Notes under the pieces: generated by a model | Database searches by the model: none | What the model saw: only the letters and a program-made list of their open reading frames with translations | Told to the model about the DNA's origin: nothing | DNA from: Lachnospiraceae bacterium | Lineage (GTDB): Bacteria; Bacillota; Clostridia; Lachnospirales; Lachnospiraceae | Direction of reading: 5' to 3' | DNA length: 64,000 nucleotides | Assembly (NCBI GenBank): GCA_015057505.1 | Contig: SVEG01000001.1 | Coordinates: forward strand, 1-64,000 | Position numbers and translations under genes: made by a program | Shown: positions 17,124 through 25,867 of the stretch, piece after piece | Numbering within the stretch: position 1 is the first letter of the stretch | Layout: every line of letters begins with the position of its first letter

Positions 17124-18104
17124 ATGAAGACTAAAAGATTTTTGTTTGGTGTGGCAGTTTTGTTAATGGTTTTTATATTAACAGGATGTGCCGGAGAAGG
17201 TGCCGCAGATGACGGGAAATTAAACGTTGTGTGTACCAATTTTCCGGCATATGATTTTGTTACGAATATAATCGGTGAAGATAATGATAACATAAAGGTT
17301 TGCTATCTTCTTGAAAAAGGTGTGGACATGCACAATTATCAGGCTTCGGCAGATGCGATTGCACAGATTATGAAGGCTGATCTGTGTGTATATGTCGGTG
17401 GCGAGTCGGAAGAGTGGGTGGAGGATGTGCTTGCAGGTTCTTCCACAAAGGATGTGACTCGGGTAAGATTTATGGATGTGGTTGAGCTTAAGCATGAAGT
17501 GATAAAGGAAGGCATGGAGCATGACCATGAAGGTGAGCATGAGGAGCACGAGCATGCAGAAGAATGTACTTATGATGAGCATGTATGGCTGTCGGTTAAG
17601 AATGCAGTTAAGATGGCAGAGGCTGTGTATGTGGCGATAGCAAAGCTTGATGCAGACAATGCGGGGCTTTATCGTAACAATGCGGACAATTATATTGCTA
17701 AACTTAATTTACTTGATGCAGAATATCAGGCTCTTGTGGATTCCGCAGAGAATAAGGTTATTGTTGTTGCGGACAGATTTCCGTTTTTATATCTTGCAGA
17801 CGATTATGGGATAGAGTATTATGCGGCATTTCCGGGATGTTCTGCTGAGTCGGAAGCAGGCTTTGAGACAATAGCTTTTCTTGCGGAAAAGGTTAAAGAG
17901 CATAAAATACCGGTGGTTTTTCAGATAGAGACATCAAACGGCTCACTTGTTAAGACGGTTATAGGTGCTTCAGGTATTGATGATGTAAAGCCGGGAGTAC
18001 TTGATTCCATGCAGTCGGTATCGAAAGATAAGATTGAGGATGGTTATTCGTACATTTTTACAATGCAGAATAATTTTGTGGCACTTAAGGAGGCCTTAAA
18101 ATAG
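17124..18104 (+). CDS. znuA: Zinc/manganese-type ABC transporter, solute-binding lipoprotein
   Basis: 326-residue cluster A-I metal-binding protein. A lipoprotein signal ends at LTGC (Cys 22), so the protein is anchored outside the membrane. A histidine/glutamate-rich loop around residues 133-152 (HDHEGEHEEHEHAEE) precedes the metal-site DEHVWLS. Such loops are typical of zinc-specific ZnuA proteins, which favours zinc over manganese. The C-terminal half keeps VVADRFPFLYLADDYG and EIETSNG-like elements. First gene of a three-gene operon and next to a Fur-family-like operator. Confidence 0.92.
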   Translation: MKTKRFLFGVAVLLMVFILTGCAGEGAADDGKLNVVCTNFPAYDFVTNIIGEDNDNIKVCYLLEKGVDMHNYQASADAIAQIMKADLCVYVGGESEEWVEDVLAGSSTKDVTRVRFMDVVELKHEVIKEGMEHDHEGEHEEHEHAEECTYDEHVWLSVKNAVKMAEAVYVAIAKLDADNAGLYRNNADNYIAKLNLLDAEYQALVDSAENKVIVVADRFPFLYLADDYGIEYYAAFPGCSAESEAGFETIAFLAEKVKEHKIPVVFQIETSNGSLVKTVIGASGIDDVKPGVLDSMQSVSKDKIEDGYSYIFTMQNNFVALKEALK

Positions 18105-18105
18105 T

Positions 18106-18813
18106 ATGGCATATATTAAATGCGAAAATGTCTCGCTTGCTTATGAAGGGCAGACAGTTGTATCGGATTTGAATTTTGAAGTGAATAAAGGTGATTATCT
18201 TTGTATAGTCGGAGAAAACGGTTCGGGAAAATCCACGCTTGTTAAGGCGATGCTTGGTCTTAAAAGTGTCGGCTCAGGCAAGATTACATTTGGCGACGGC
18301 CTTGGAAGAAAGGAAATAGGATATCTTCCGCAACAGACCGTGGTTCAGAGAGATTTTCCTGCGGTTGTGGAGGAAATCGTGCTTTCGGGTTGTTTAAGCA
18401 AGTGCGGTTTCAGACCTTTTTATAACAAAGCAGAAAAAATGCTTGCTGCGGACAATCTTAAGCGTCTTGAGATAGAGGAGTTGGCAGGGCGCTGTTACAG
18501 GGAATTGTCGGGCGGACAGCAGCAAAGAGTTTTACTTGCGCGTGCACTTTGTGCTACGGGAAAGCTTCTTTTGCTTGACGAGCCTGTTACCGGTCTTGAT
18601 CCCAAACTCACGAAAGAATTCTACGATATAGTTGAGGATTTGAACAAAAAGGACGAGATAACCGTGGTTATGGTGTCACATGATGTTAATGCAGCGGTAA
18701 AATATGCAAGCCACATTCTTCATGTCGGAACGCAGTTGTTTTTCGGCACAAAAGAGGATTATTTAAAGACACAGGCAGGTAAGGAATTTATCGGAACAGG
18801 TAGTTTAGTGTAG
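18106..18813 (+). CDS. znuC: Zinc/manganese ABC transporter ATP-binding protein
   Basis: 235 residues. Walker A GENGSGKST, Q-loop YLPQQTVVQRDFP, signature LSGGQQQRV, Walker B LLLLDEPVTGLD and switch histidine MVSHDV are all intact. It starts 2 nt after the binding-protein stop, consistent with translational coupling, and powers the permease encoded 13 nt downstream. Confidence 0.95.
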   Translation: MAYIKCENVSLAYEGQTVVSDLNFEVNKGDYLCIVGENGSGKSTLVKAMLGLKSVGSGKITFGDGLGRKEIGYLPQQTVVQRDFPAVVEEIVLSGCLSKCGFRPFYNKAEKMLAADNLKRLEIEELAGRCYRELSGGQQQRVLLARALCATGKLLLLDEPVTGLDPKLTKEFYDIVEDLNKKDEITVVMVSHDVNAAVKYASHILHVGTQLFFGTKEDYLKTQAGKEFIGTGSLV

Positions 18814-18826
18814 GTGAGGACAGGTT

Positions 18827-19672
18827 ATGGAAGCAATTAATAAGATTTTATATTATCTTGAATTTCCGTTTGTCAGATATGCGCTTATTGTAGGTATTCT
18901 TATAGCACTTTGTGCGTCAATGCTGGGCGTTACACTTGTTTTGAAAAGATACTCAATGATTGGTGACGGACTTTCGCATGTTGCATTCGGGGCAACAGCC
19001 ATTGCGGCAGTTTTTAATATATCGTCGGATATTCTTGTGACACTTCCGGTTACGGCAATCTGCGCGATAATTCTGCTTAAAACGGGGCAGAATGCAAGAG
19101 TTAAGGGAGATTCTGCAATTGCCATGTTTTCGGTGGCGGCACTGGCGTTTGGTTATTTGTTGCTCAATATGACATCCACAAGCTCAAATGTAAGCGGCGA
19201 TGTTTGTACAACATTATTTGGTTCGGTATCAATTCTTACACTTAATGAGACGGATGTATATCTTGCAATGGCACTTTCGGTTGTGCTTTTGATAGTATTC
19301 GGAATATTCTATAATAAGATATTCGCAGTCACATTTGATGAAAATTTTGCGAAGGCAACCGGAATAAAAGCAGAAGCTTATAATATGATGATAGCGGTTA
19401 TTACCGCTGTCGTAATTGTACTTGCAATGAATCTTGTGGGGGCGCTTCTTATATCGGCGTTAATCGTGTTCCCGGCACTTTCGGCAATGCGACTGTTTAA
19501 AAGATTCAGGACAGTAATAGTGGGTGCAGCGTGTATCGCAGTGGTTTGTGCACTTTTAGGAATGTTTATTTCTATTCTTGCGGGTACACCTACGGGGGCA
19601 ACGATAGTTGCTGCTAATTTTGTTGTATATATATTATTTTGTGTTATAGGGACAATTAAAGGCCGTGCTTGA
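18827..19672 (+). CDS. znuB: Zinc/manganese ABC transporter permease
   Basis: 281-residue ABC-3 family membrane protein with about eight hydrophobic segments. LKRYSMIGDGLSHVAFGA near the N-terminus is the family's conserved cytoplasmic region, and NLVGALLISALIVFPALSA is its C-terminal helix signature. Last gene of the operon; a terminator overlaps its 3' end. Confidence 0.95.
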   Translation: MEAINKILYYLEFPFVRYALIVGILIALCASMLGVTLVLKRYSMIGDGLSHVAFGATAIAAVFNISSDILVTLPVTAICAIILLKTGQNARVKGDSAIAMFSVAALAFGYLLLNMTSTSSNVSGDVCTTLFGSVSILTLNETDVYLAMALSVVLLIVFGIFYNKIFAVTFDENFAKATGIKAEAYNMMIAVITAVVIVLAMNLVGALLISALIVFPALSAMRLFKRFRTVIVGAACIAVVCALLGMFISILAGTPTGATIVAANFVVYILFCVIGTIKGRA

Positions 19673-19692
19673 TAAACGGCCTTGTTTTTTTT
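19659..19692 (+). terminator. Intrinsic terminator of the metal uptake operon
   Basis: AAGGCCGT at 19659, an eight-base loop region, ACGGCCTT ending at 19682, then GTTTTTTTTG. The left arm lies inside the last codons of the permease gene. Confidence 0.9.
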
Positions 19693-19724
19693 GTAAAATA
19701 GTTGTTTTTATAAAAAAAACATGG

Positions 19725-19753
19725 TTGAGATATTGTTTTTATTATGGTACAAT
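19725..19753 (+). promoter_or_regulatory. Promoter of the deacetylase-bactofilin segment
   Basis: TTGAGA at 19725, 17 bases, TACAAT at 19748, with TG one base before the -10 (extended -10). Confidence 0.75.
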
Positions 19754-19790
19754 GGATAAGAAGTATTAGAATTGGAGAGAGTGGCTTTTG

Positions 19791-20951
19791 ATGGATCCGG
19801 CACGAAGAAAACGAATTAATTTGTATAAGAAAATTATTATAGCGGTTGTCCTTATGTCAATATTGATTCCGCTGGTTTTGTGTGTCGTTTTGTTGTGTCA
19901 GGTATGTTCTCTTAAGAATGAAATTGAGAGTCTGGATGCTTTTCAGAGTTCAGTTTTTGCAGAAATTCAGAATGGTGATTACATAGGGCAGGATGAGCAG
20001 CAACCACAGCCGGAAGGAAGTACTTCTACTGACAGTGTTTTGCTTGCAGACAATGGACAGAATGAGCAGAACAGGGCACACGTGCAGGACAATAAGGACA
20101 AGTCACAGTCCTCAGTTATAGAGACGCCACCTTATGTTCCCGAAGAGACTAAGTCAGACAATTTCGCAGAAATTGCTGATACTAAGTCAGACAATTTCGC
20201 AGAAATTGCTGATACTAAGTCAGACAATTTCGCAGAAATTGCTGACACCATAACCCCTGAAGAGACAACAACGGAGGAGATAACCACCGAAGAGACAACT
20301 TCGGAGGACACGACACCGGTTGATACGCGTAAGAAGGTTTATCTTACTTTTGATGACGGACCGAGTTCCAATACGAATGCAATACTTGATATTCTGAAAG
20401 AATATAATGCAAAGGCAACATTTTTTGTTAATGCGAAGAATAGTTCTCTTTATGCTGACGAATATAAGCGGATAGTTGAAGAGGGTCATACGCTGGCATT
20501 ACATTCTTATACGCATGTATATGAGGATGTGTATGCTTCTGTTGATGCTTTTATGGCGGATACACATAAACTGATAGATTATTTGTATGAACTCACAGGA
20601 GTTAAGTGCAATATATACAGATTTCCGGGAGGAAGCAGTAACAAGAAGACTAAGATTGATATAAAGGAATTTGGTAAGGCACTTGATGCGGAAGGTATTG
20701 TGTATTTTGACTGGAATGTTTCAAGTGGGGATGCGGTGTATCCTGCATTATCAGCAGACGAGATATATACCAATGTAACATCGGGAGTGGTGAAGAAGAA
20801 TACACCGGTTGTGCTTATGCATGATCTTAAGTCCAAGGCAACTACTGTTGAGGCGCTTCCGAGGATACTGCAGTTTTTGATTGATAAAGACTATAATATT
20901 GCTGCAATTGACAGCTCAACGGAGCTTGTGCAGCATCGTAAAATAGATTAA
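19791..20951 (+). CDS. Membrane-anchored polysaccharide deacetylase
   Basis: 386 residues. A basic N-terminus and one helix (about 13-38) anchor the protein, followed by a Gln/Asp/Glu/Thr-rich linker (about 60-180) with a three-copy 11-residue repeat KSDNFAEIADT. The NodB homology domain (about 183-375) has TFDDGP (base and metal Asp), the HSYTH zinc motif, RFPGG, DWNV and LMHD. It probably N-deacetylates peptidoglycan or a related glycan outside the cell, as PgdA-type enzymes do. The start could instead be the TTG three bases... one codon upstream at 19788; GGAGAGAG is suitably spaced for either. The bactofilin gene follows after 28 nt. Confidence 0.92.
   Translation: MDPARRKRINLYKKIIIAVVLMSILIPLVLCVVLLCQVCSLKNEIESLDAFQSSVFAEIQNGDYIGQDEQQPQPEGSTSTDSVLLADNGQNEQNRAHVQDNKDKSQSSVIETPPYVPEETKSDNFAEIADTKSDNFAEIADTKSDNFAEIADTITPEETTTEEITTEETTSEDTTPVDTRKKVYLTFDDGPSSNTNAILDILKEYNAKATFFVNAKNSSLYADEYKRIVEEGHTLALHSYTHVYEDVYASVDAFMADTHKLIDYLYELTGVKCNIYRFPGGSSNKKTKIDIKEFGKALDAEGIVYFDWNVSSGDAVYPALSADEIYTNVTSGVVKKNTPVVLMHDLKSKATTVEALPRILQFLIDKDYNIAAIDSSTELVQHRKID
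20148..20246 (+). repeat. Three tandem 33-bp repeats in the deacetylase linker
   Basis: Units at 20148-20180, 20181-20213 and 20214-20246 are identical apart from the last base of unit three (GAT to GAC). They encode TKSDNFAEIAD in frame, so length can change by slippage or recombination without a frameshift. Confidence 0.97.
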
Positions 20952-20979
20952 TAAAGTTACATAAAGAATGGAGGATATT

Positions 20980-21747
20980 ATGAGTTTTTTCAAGGATTTT
21001 AAGGAAGATTTGTTGCAGGCGGCAGACGAGTTGATTTCCAGCGAAGAGAAGGATACAGTAGAGAGCATGGAAGTACTCGAGGACGTAAGTGAAGAGGAAG
21101 AGATTGAGGTAGCAGTAGAAGAGAGTACATCAGCTTTGGATGAAGAGGAGATTGCTGAAGTGATTGAAGAAGCAGTTGAGGAAGCAGTAGAAGAAATCAT
21201 TGTTAAGGAAGAGAAGAAGATGGAAGAGAAGATTGAAGTTAATGTAGAAACAGAAGAGAACGAGGTAAATGCGGAAGTTACAACTATTTCCAAGGGTGTT
21301 CATCTTGAAGGTAATCTTAGAGCAGAAGGTTCGGTTAACCTTCTTGGTAGCGTAGTGGGTGATCTTGAGTGTGACGGCAAGCTGGTTATTGACGGGACAA
21401 TCAAGGGTAATGCCAAGGCGGCAGAGATATATGCTAACGGTGCAAGAGTTGAAGGCGATATCATGAGTGAAGGAAGCCTTAAGGTAGGAAGCGGTTCAGT
21501 TATTATCGGTAATGTTGTAGCTTCTTCCGCAGTTATCGGTGGAGCAATTAAGGGTGATATCGATGTTAAGGGACCGGTTATCGTTGATTCAACAGCAGTT
21601 GTATACGGTAACATCAAATCACGTTCAGTACAGCTTAACAATGGTGCTGTCCTTGAAGGCCATGTATCACAGTGCTATGCAGGTGTTGATGTTAAGGCGC
21701 TTTTTGAAGAGAAAGCGGCAAAAAAAGAAGATAAATCTAAGAAGTAG
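20980..21747 (+). CDS. Bactofilin with long acidic N-terminal region
   Basis: 255 residues. The first ~105 are very acidic (many EE and EEE runs) and likely disordered or helical. The rest is a beta-helix bactofilin domain: regular glycine-rich strands such as GVHLEGNLRAEGSVNLLGSV and KGDIDVKGPVIV, ending in a basic tail. Bactofilins polymerise without nucleotide and localise cell-wall enzymes. Start at the ATG at 20980, with GGAGG nine bases or fewer upstream, rather than the ATG at 20968, which lacks a site. Its position between a wall deacetylase and pyrH suggests a morphogenetic role; this is inference. Confidence 0.88.
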   Translation: MSFFKDFKEDLLQAADELISSEEKDTVESMEVLEDVSEEEEIEVAVEESTSALDEEEIAEVIEEAVEEAVEEIIVKEEKKMEEKIEVNVETEENEVNAEVTTISKGVHLEGNLRAEGSVNLLGSVVGDLECDGKLVIDGTIKGNAKAAEIYANGARVEGDIMSEGSLKVGSGSVIIGNVVASSAVIGGAIKGDIDVKGPVIVDSTAVVYGNIKSRSVQLNNGAVLEGHVSQCYAGVDVKALFEEKAAKKEDKSKK

Positions 21748-21782
21748 TATATGGTGTACAGAAGCAATTACGGAGGTTTGAC

Positions 21783-22490
21783 ATGCAGAAGTATAAAAGA
21801 GTTCTCTTAAAGCTTAGTGGAGAAGCACTGGCCGGAGAAAAAAAGACAGGCTACGACGAACAGACTGTTATCGGTGTTGCGAAGCAGGTAAAGGCTTTGG
21901 TTGACAGCGGAACAGAGATTGGAATCGTTATAGGCGGTGGTAATTTCTGGAGAGGAAGAACAAGCGAGACGATTGACAGGAGCAAAGCAGATCATATTGG
22001 AATGCTTGCAACGGTAATGAATTGTATTTATGTGTCTGAGATTTTCAGATATGTTGGAATGGATACACTTGTAACTACTCCGTTTGCATGCGGTTCATTT
22101 ACGGAACTTTTTTCCAAGGACCGTGTAGTGCAGGCTTTTAAAGAAAAGAAGGTTGTATTCTTTGCGGGAGGCATGGGACATCCGTATTTCTCAACAGATA
22201 TGGCAACAGCACATCGTGCAATTGAGATTGAAGCTGATATTATTTTGGCTGCAAGAGCAATTGATGGTGTATATGACAGTGATCCGAACAAGAATCCGGA
22301 CGCCAAGAAGTTTGCAGAGATTCCAATGAAGGAAGTTGTTGATAAGCAGCTTGGTATTATGGATCTTGCATCTGCAGTATTATGTATGGAGAATAAGGTT
22401 CCGATGATAGTATTCAGTCTTAATGAAGAGGGAAGCATTATAAGTGCAGCCAACGGTAATTCAACAGGAACCATTATATCAGTAGAATAG
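21783..22490 (+). CDS. pyrH: UMP kinase
   Basis: Phosphorylates UMP to UDP in pyrimidine synthesis. 235 residues, the normal bacterial length, with LKLSGEALAG at the N-terminus, IGGGNFWRG (phosphate binding), the ATP/UMP region MGHPYFSTDMATAHRA, and DGVYDSDPNKNPDAK. Amino-acid kinase fold, cytoplasmic hexamer in known members. First gene of the conserved block that continues through polC. CGGAGG precedes the ATG. Confidence 0.97.
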   Translation: MQKYKRVLLKLSGEALAGEKKTGYDEQTVIGVAKQVKALVDSGTEIGIVIGGGNFWRGRTSETIDRSKADHIGMLATVMNCIYVSEIFRYVGMDTLVTTPFACGSFTELFSKDRVVQAFKEKKVVFFAGGMGHPYFSTDMATAHRAIEIEADIILAARAIDGVYDSDPNKNPDAKKFAEIPMKEVVDKQLGIMDLASAVLCMENKVPMIVFSLNEEGSIISAANGNSTGTIISVE

Positions 22491-22504
22491 AGAGGTAAAT
22501 AAGC

Positions 22505-23059
22505 ATGAATGAGAAGATAGTACAGTTTAACGATAAGATGACAAAGTCAATCGACAATATGAATTCAGAGTTTGCTGCAATCCGTGCAGGCCGTGCGAAC
22601 CCGCACGTTCTTGACAGACTCAGAGTTGATTATTACGGAACGCCTTCATCAATCCAGCAGGTGGCTAACGTAACAGTACCCGAACCGAGAATGATTCAGA
22701 TTCAGCCTTGGGAGAACAGCATGATTAAGGTTATCGAGAAGGAGATTATGACTTCAGATATCGGTATTATGCCGACTAACGACGGTAAGGTAATCAGACT
22801 TGTGTTCCCTGAGCTTACAGAGGAAAGAAGAAAAGACCTTGTTAAGGATGTTAAGAAGAAGGGGGAAGCAGCAAAGGTTGCAGTGCGTAATATCAGACGT
22901 GATGCAAATGACCTCTTTAAGAAACAGGGCAAAGCAGGCGAATTGTCAGAGGATGAGCAGAAGCAGTTAGAGGACGAAGTTCAGAAGATTACTGATAAGT
23001 TCATTACTGAGATTGATAAAGCAGTTGACGAGAAATCAAAAGAGATTCTTACTGTTTAA
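22505..23059 (+). CDS. frr: Ribosome recycling factor
   Basis: 184 residues, typical length. With EF-G it splits the post-termination ribosome. Family landmarks: FAAIRAGRANPHVLDRLRV near residue 20, YGTPSSIQQVANVTVPEPR, and the C-terminal helix with VRNIRRDANDLFKK. It begins 14 nt after pyrH, the near-universal pyrH-frr pairing. Confidence 0.98.
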   Translation: MNEKIVQFNDKMTKSIDNMNSEFAAIRAGRANPHVLDRLRVDYYGTPSSIQQVANVTVPEPRMIQIQPWENSMIKVIEKEIMTSDIGIMPTNDGKVIRLVFPELTEERRKDLVKDVKKKGEAAKVAVRNIRRDANDLFKKQGKAGELSEDEQKQLEDEVQKITDKFITEIDKAVDEKSKEILTV

Positions 23060-23072
23060 AATACAGGAATGA

Positions 23073-23104
23073 GGCTGTTGCATATTTGTAGCAGCCTTTT
23101 TATT
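23073..23104 (+). terminator. Terminator or attenuator between frr and uppS
   Basis: GGCTGTTGC at 23073 pairs with GTAGCAGCC ending at 23096 (one G-T, one mismatch), followed by TTTTTATT. Lies 14 nt after the frr stop; downstream genes may rely on read-through or another promoter. Confidence 0.75.
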
Positions 23105-23130
23105 CAATAAATATTATCTGGGAGAATGAC

Positions 23131-23853
23131 ATGAGTACGGAGAATTTGAAGATTCCGCAGCATATTGCAATTATAATGGATGGTAACGGCAGATGGGCCA
23201 AGCAAAAAAGGATGCCCCGTAATTACGGTCACATGCAGGGTAGCAAGCGTGTGGAGGATATCTGTAGGGCGGCACATGAACTTGGTGTAAAGTATCTTAC
23301 AATATATGCTTTTTCAACGGAAAATTGGTCAAGACCTGCCGATGAGGTTAAGGCACTTATGAGGATACTTAGGGATTACCTTAAGGAAAGTGTTAAGAAG
23401 GCAAGCGAGAATAATATGCGTGTCCGCGTTATCGGTGACAGGGAGCGTCTTGATGAGGATATCCGCGCAAGTATTGAGCATCTTGAAGAAGTATCTGCGG
23501 GCAATACGGGACTTAATTTCCAAATTGCGCTTAATTACGGCGGAAGAGATGAGATGCTTCGTGCAATCAGAAGAATTGCAGCGGAGTGTAAGGACGGGCA
23601 GCTTTCTGTAGAGGATATTGATGAGAAATTATTTTCGTCTTATCTTGATACAGCAGATATTCCTGAGCCGGATTTTATGATTCGTACAAGCGGTGAACAG
23701 CGTTTGTCCAATTTTCTTTTGTGGCAGACAGCGTATTCAGAGTTTTATTTTCCGGAGGTGCTGTGGCCGGATTTTGATAAAAAGGAACTTAAGAAGGCTA
23801 TAGAAGAATACACAAAGCGTGACAGACGTTTTGGTGGGATAAAGGAGGAATAG
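23131..23853 (+). CDS. uppS: Isoprenyl transferase (undecaprenyl diphosphate synthase)
   Basis: Cis-prenyltransferase that adds isopentenyl diphosphate units to farnesyl diphosphate, making the lipid carrier for cell-wall synthesis. 240 residues. IIMDGNGRWAKQKRMPRNYGH holds the catalytic Asp in the DGNGRWA motif. YAFSTENWSRP and the C-terminal RTSGEQRLSNFLLWQTAYSE with FYFPEVLWPDF are diagnostic. It overlaps functionally with the next gene, cdsA, which starts 2 nt after its stop. Confidence 0.97.
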   Translation: MSTENLKIPQHIAIIMDGNGRWAKQKRMPRNYGHMQGSKRVEDICRAAHELGVKYLTIYAFSTENWSRPADEVKALMRILRDYLKESVKKASENNMRVRVIGDRERLDEDIRASIEHLEEVSAGNTGLNFQIALNYGGRDEMLRAIRRIAAECKDGQLSVEDIDEKLFSSYLDTADIPEPDFMIRTSGEQRLSNFLLWQTAYSEFYFPEVLWPDFDKKELKKAIEEYTKRDRRFGGIKEE

Positions 23854-23854
23854 C

Positions 23855-24679
23855 ATGTTAAAGAAGCTTTTAACACAGTCTTTTCTTCAAAGGGCAATAA
23901 GCGGTATTGTTCTTGTTGTGATAATTGCGTTTATGTTAATTACAGGCGGTAATGTGCTTTTGGCATTTTTAGGTGCGATTTCAATAATCGGTGTAAGAGA
24001 ACTCTACCGTATCTGGAATATTGATAAGTCGCCGCTTGGGATAATAGGTTATCTTGGTGTAGCGGTATACTATGTAATGCTTTATTTCGAACTTACGGAT
24101 TACTGGCTCATGCTTGTGCTTTTTATGGTAGTGGCAGTTATGGCTACATATGTTTTTTCTTTTCCTAAGTACAAGGCTGATGCGGTGATGGCAGTGATAT
24201 TTGGTTTCTTTTATGTAGCAGTAATGTTGTCGTGCGTTTACAGAATAAGACAACTTAATGACGGCATATATCTTGTATGGATGGTATTCCTGTGCTCATG
24301 GATAAGCGACACCTGTGCATATCTTGTAGGCGTTACCATGGGCAAACACAAATTCGTGCCGAATTTAAGTCCTAAGAAGACAATTGAGGGCGTTATCGGA
24401 GGAATAGTAGGCAGTGTGTTGCTTGGTGCAGTATACGGCCTTATACTTAAGAATTGCACAACGGCTTTTGAGAATCCGATTCCGGTGTGTATGATTATCG
24501 GCGGTATCGGTGCTCTTGTATCCATGATTGGAGATTTGGCAGCATCTGCCATTAAGCGTAATTATGACATTAAAGATTATGGCAGACTTATCCCGGGACA
24601 TGGCGGAATTCTTGACAGATTTGACAGCGTAATCTTTGTAGCGCCGATTATCTATTATTTGTGTGATTTTATTATGTAA
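23855..24679 (+). CDS. cdsA: Phosphatidate cytidylyltransferase
   Basis: Integral membrane enzyme that makes CDP-diacylglycerol from CTP and phosphatidic acid. 274 residues with about eight hydrophobic helices and the C-terminal CDP-DAG synthase signature S-x-KR-x4-KD-x4-PGHGG-x2-DR-x-D, here SAIKRNYDIKDYGRLIPG followed by HGGILDRFDS. Start codon 2 nt after uppS. Confidence 0.97.
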   Translation: MLKKLLTQSFLQRAISGIVLVVIIAFMLITGGNVLLAFLGAISIIGVRELYRIWNIDKSPLGIIGYLGVAVYYVMLYFELTDYWLMLVLFMVVAVMATYVFSFPKYKADAVMAVIFGFFYVAVMLSCVYRIRQLNDGIYLVWMVFLCSWISDTCAYLVGVTMGKHKFVPNLSPKKTIEGVIGGIVGSVLLGAVYGLILKNCTTAFENPIPVCMIIGGIGALVSMIGDLAASAIKRNYDIKDYGRLIPGHGGILDRFDSVIFVAPIIYYLCDFIM

Positions 24680-24692
24680 AAGGAAGCGGATT

Positions 24693-25850
24693 ATGGAAAA
24701 GAGAATCAGACATATAGGAATAATAGGCTCCACGGGTTCTATAGGAACACAGACGCTTGACATTGTACGAAGCAATGATGACCTTAAGGTGGAGATTCTT
24801 TCTTGTGCAGGCAACAATCTTGATATGTTCGAAGCGCAGGTAAGAGAGTTTTTGCCAAAAAAGGTATGTGTATGGCAGGAGACGGCGGCAAAGGATTTTG
24901 CAGACAGGGTAAAAGATTTGTCTGTGAAAGTTGTAAGCGGAATGGATGGCCTTATAGAAGTATCGACTTATGAAAATATGGAGATACTTGTAACGGCAGT
25001 TGTCGGGATGATTGGAATCAGACCTACTATTGAGGCGATTAAGGCAGGCAAGGATATCGCACTTGCAAATAAGGAGACACTTGTTACTGCAGGTCATATT
25101 ATTATGCCGTTTGCAAAAGAATACGGTGTGAGAATTTTACCGGTTGACAGTGAACACAGTGCTGTTTTTCAATCGCTTAACGGAGAGAATCCAAAGACGA
25201 TTGAGAAGTTATATATTACAGCTTCCGGCGGACCTTTCAGAGGAATGACGCTTGAAGAGATGAAGAATAAAAAACCTTCTGATGCTTTGAAGCATCCTAA
25301 CTGGGCTATGGGCAAAAAAATCACTATTGACTCTGCTACAATGGTTAATAAGGGACTTGAAGTGATGGAGGCCAAGTGGCTGTTTGATGTGGACGTTGAC
25401 CGCATAGAAGTAGTAGTACAGCCGCAGAGTATTATACATTCGATGGTCGGTTTTACGGATGGAAGCATTATTGCGCAATTGGGACTTCCCGACATGAAAC
25501 TTCCGATACAATATGCGCTATACTATCCGGACAGGGTGCAGATGGTTTCAAGGAGGCTGGATTTTCCAAGCCTTGCGCGTATTACTTTTGAAGCACCGGA
25601 TCTTGATAATTTTAAAGGACTTGCACTTGCTTATAAAGCTATTGAAAAAGGCGGTAGTATGCCAACGGTATTTAATGCGGCCAATGAGTGGGCTGTAGCG
25701 AAGTTCCTTGATGAAAGGATAGGTTTTACGGAGATTGCCGACAGAATAGAAGAGGCGATGGATATGCATAAGGTTATTGCAAATCCGAACGTACAGGATA
25801 TTCTTGATACCGAGAAATGGGTAGGAGAGTATCTTGACAGGACAGTTTAA
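24693..25850 (+). CDS. dxr: 1-deoxy-D-xylulose 5-phosphate reductoisomerase
   Basis: Second step of the MEP isoprenoid pathway. 385 residues. The NADPH site is GSTGSIGTQTLDIV; LANKETLVTAG and VDSEHSAVFQ contain the metal-binding Asp and Glu. The flexible loop with KHPNWAMGKKITIDSATMVNKGLEVMEA is intact. Start at ATG 24693 with AGGAAG upstream; an in-frame codon at 24663 would overlap cdsA. ispG two genes downstream belongs to the same pathway. Confidence 0.97.
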   Translation: MEKRIRHIGIIGSTGSIGTQTLDIVRSNDDLKVEILSCAGNNLDMFEAQVREFLPKKVCVWQETAAKDFADRVKDLSVKVVSGMDGLIEVSTYENMEILVTAVVGMIGIRPTIEAIKAGKDIALANKETLVTAGHIIMPFAKEYGVRILPVDSEHSAVFQSLNGENPKTIEKLYITASGGPFRGMTLEEMKNKKPSDALKHPNWAMGKKITIDSATMVNKGLEVMEAKWLFDVDVDRIEVVVQPQSIIHSMVGFTDGSIIAQLGLPDMKLPIQYALYYPDRVQMVSRRLDFPSLARITFEAPDLDNFKGLALAYKAIEKGGSMPTVFNAANEWAVAKFLDERIGFTEIADRIEEAMDMHKVIANPNVQDILDTEKWVGEYLDRTV

Positions 25851-25867
25851 GTAGGAAAGGGAATATA

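Noticed and set aside
20148-20246. Possible CRISPR-like short tandem repeat
   Set aside because: Units are contiguous without spacers and encode an in-frame linker.
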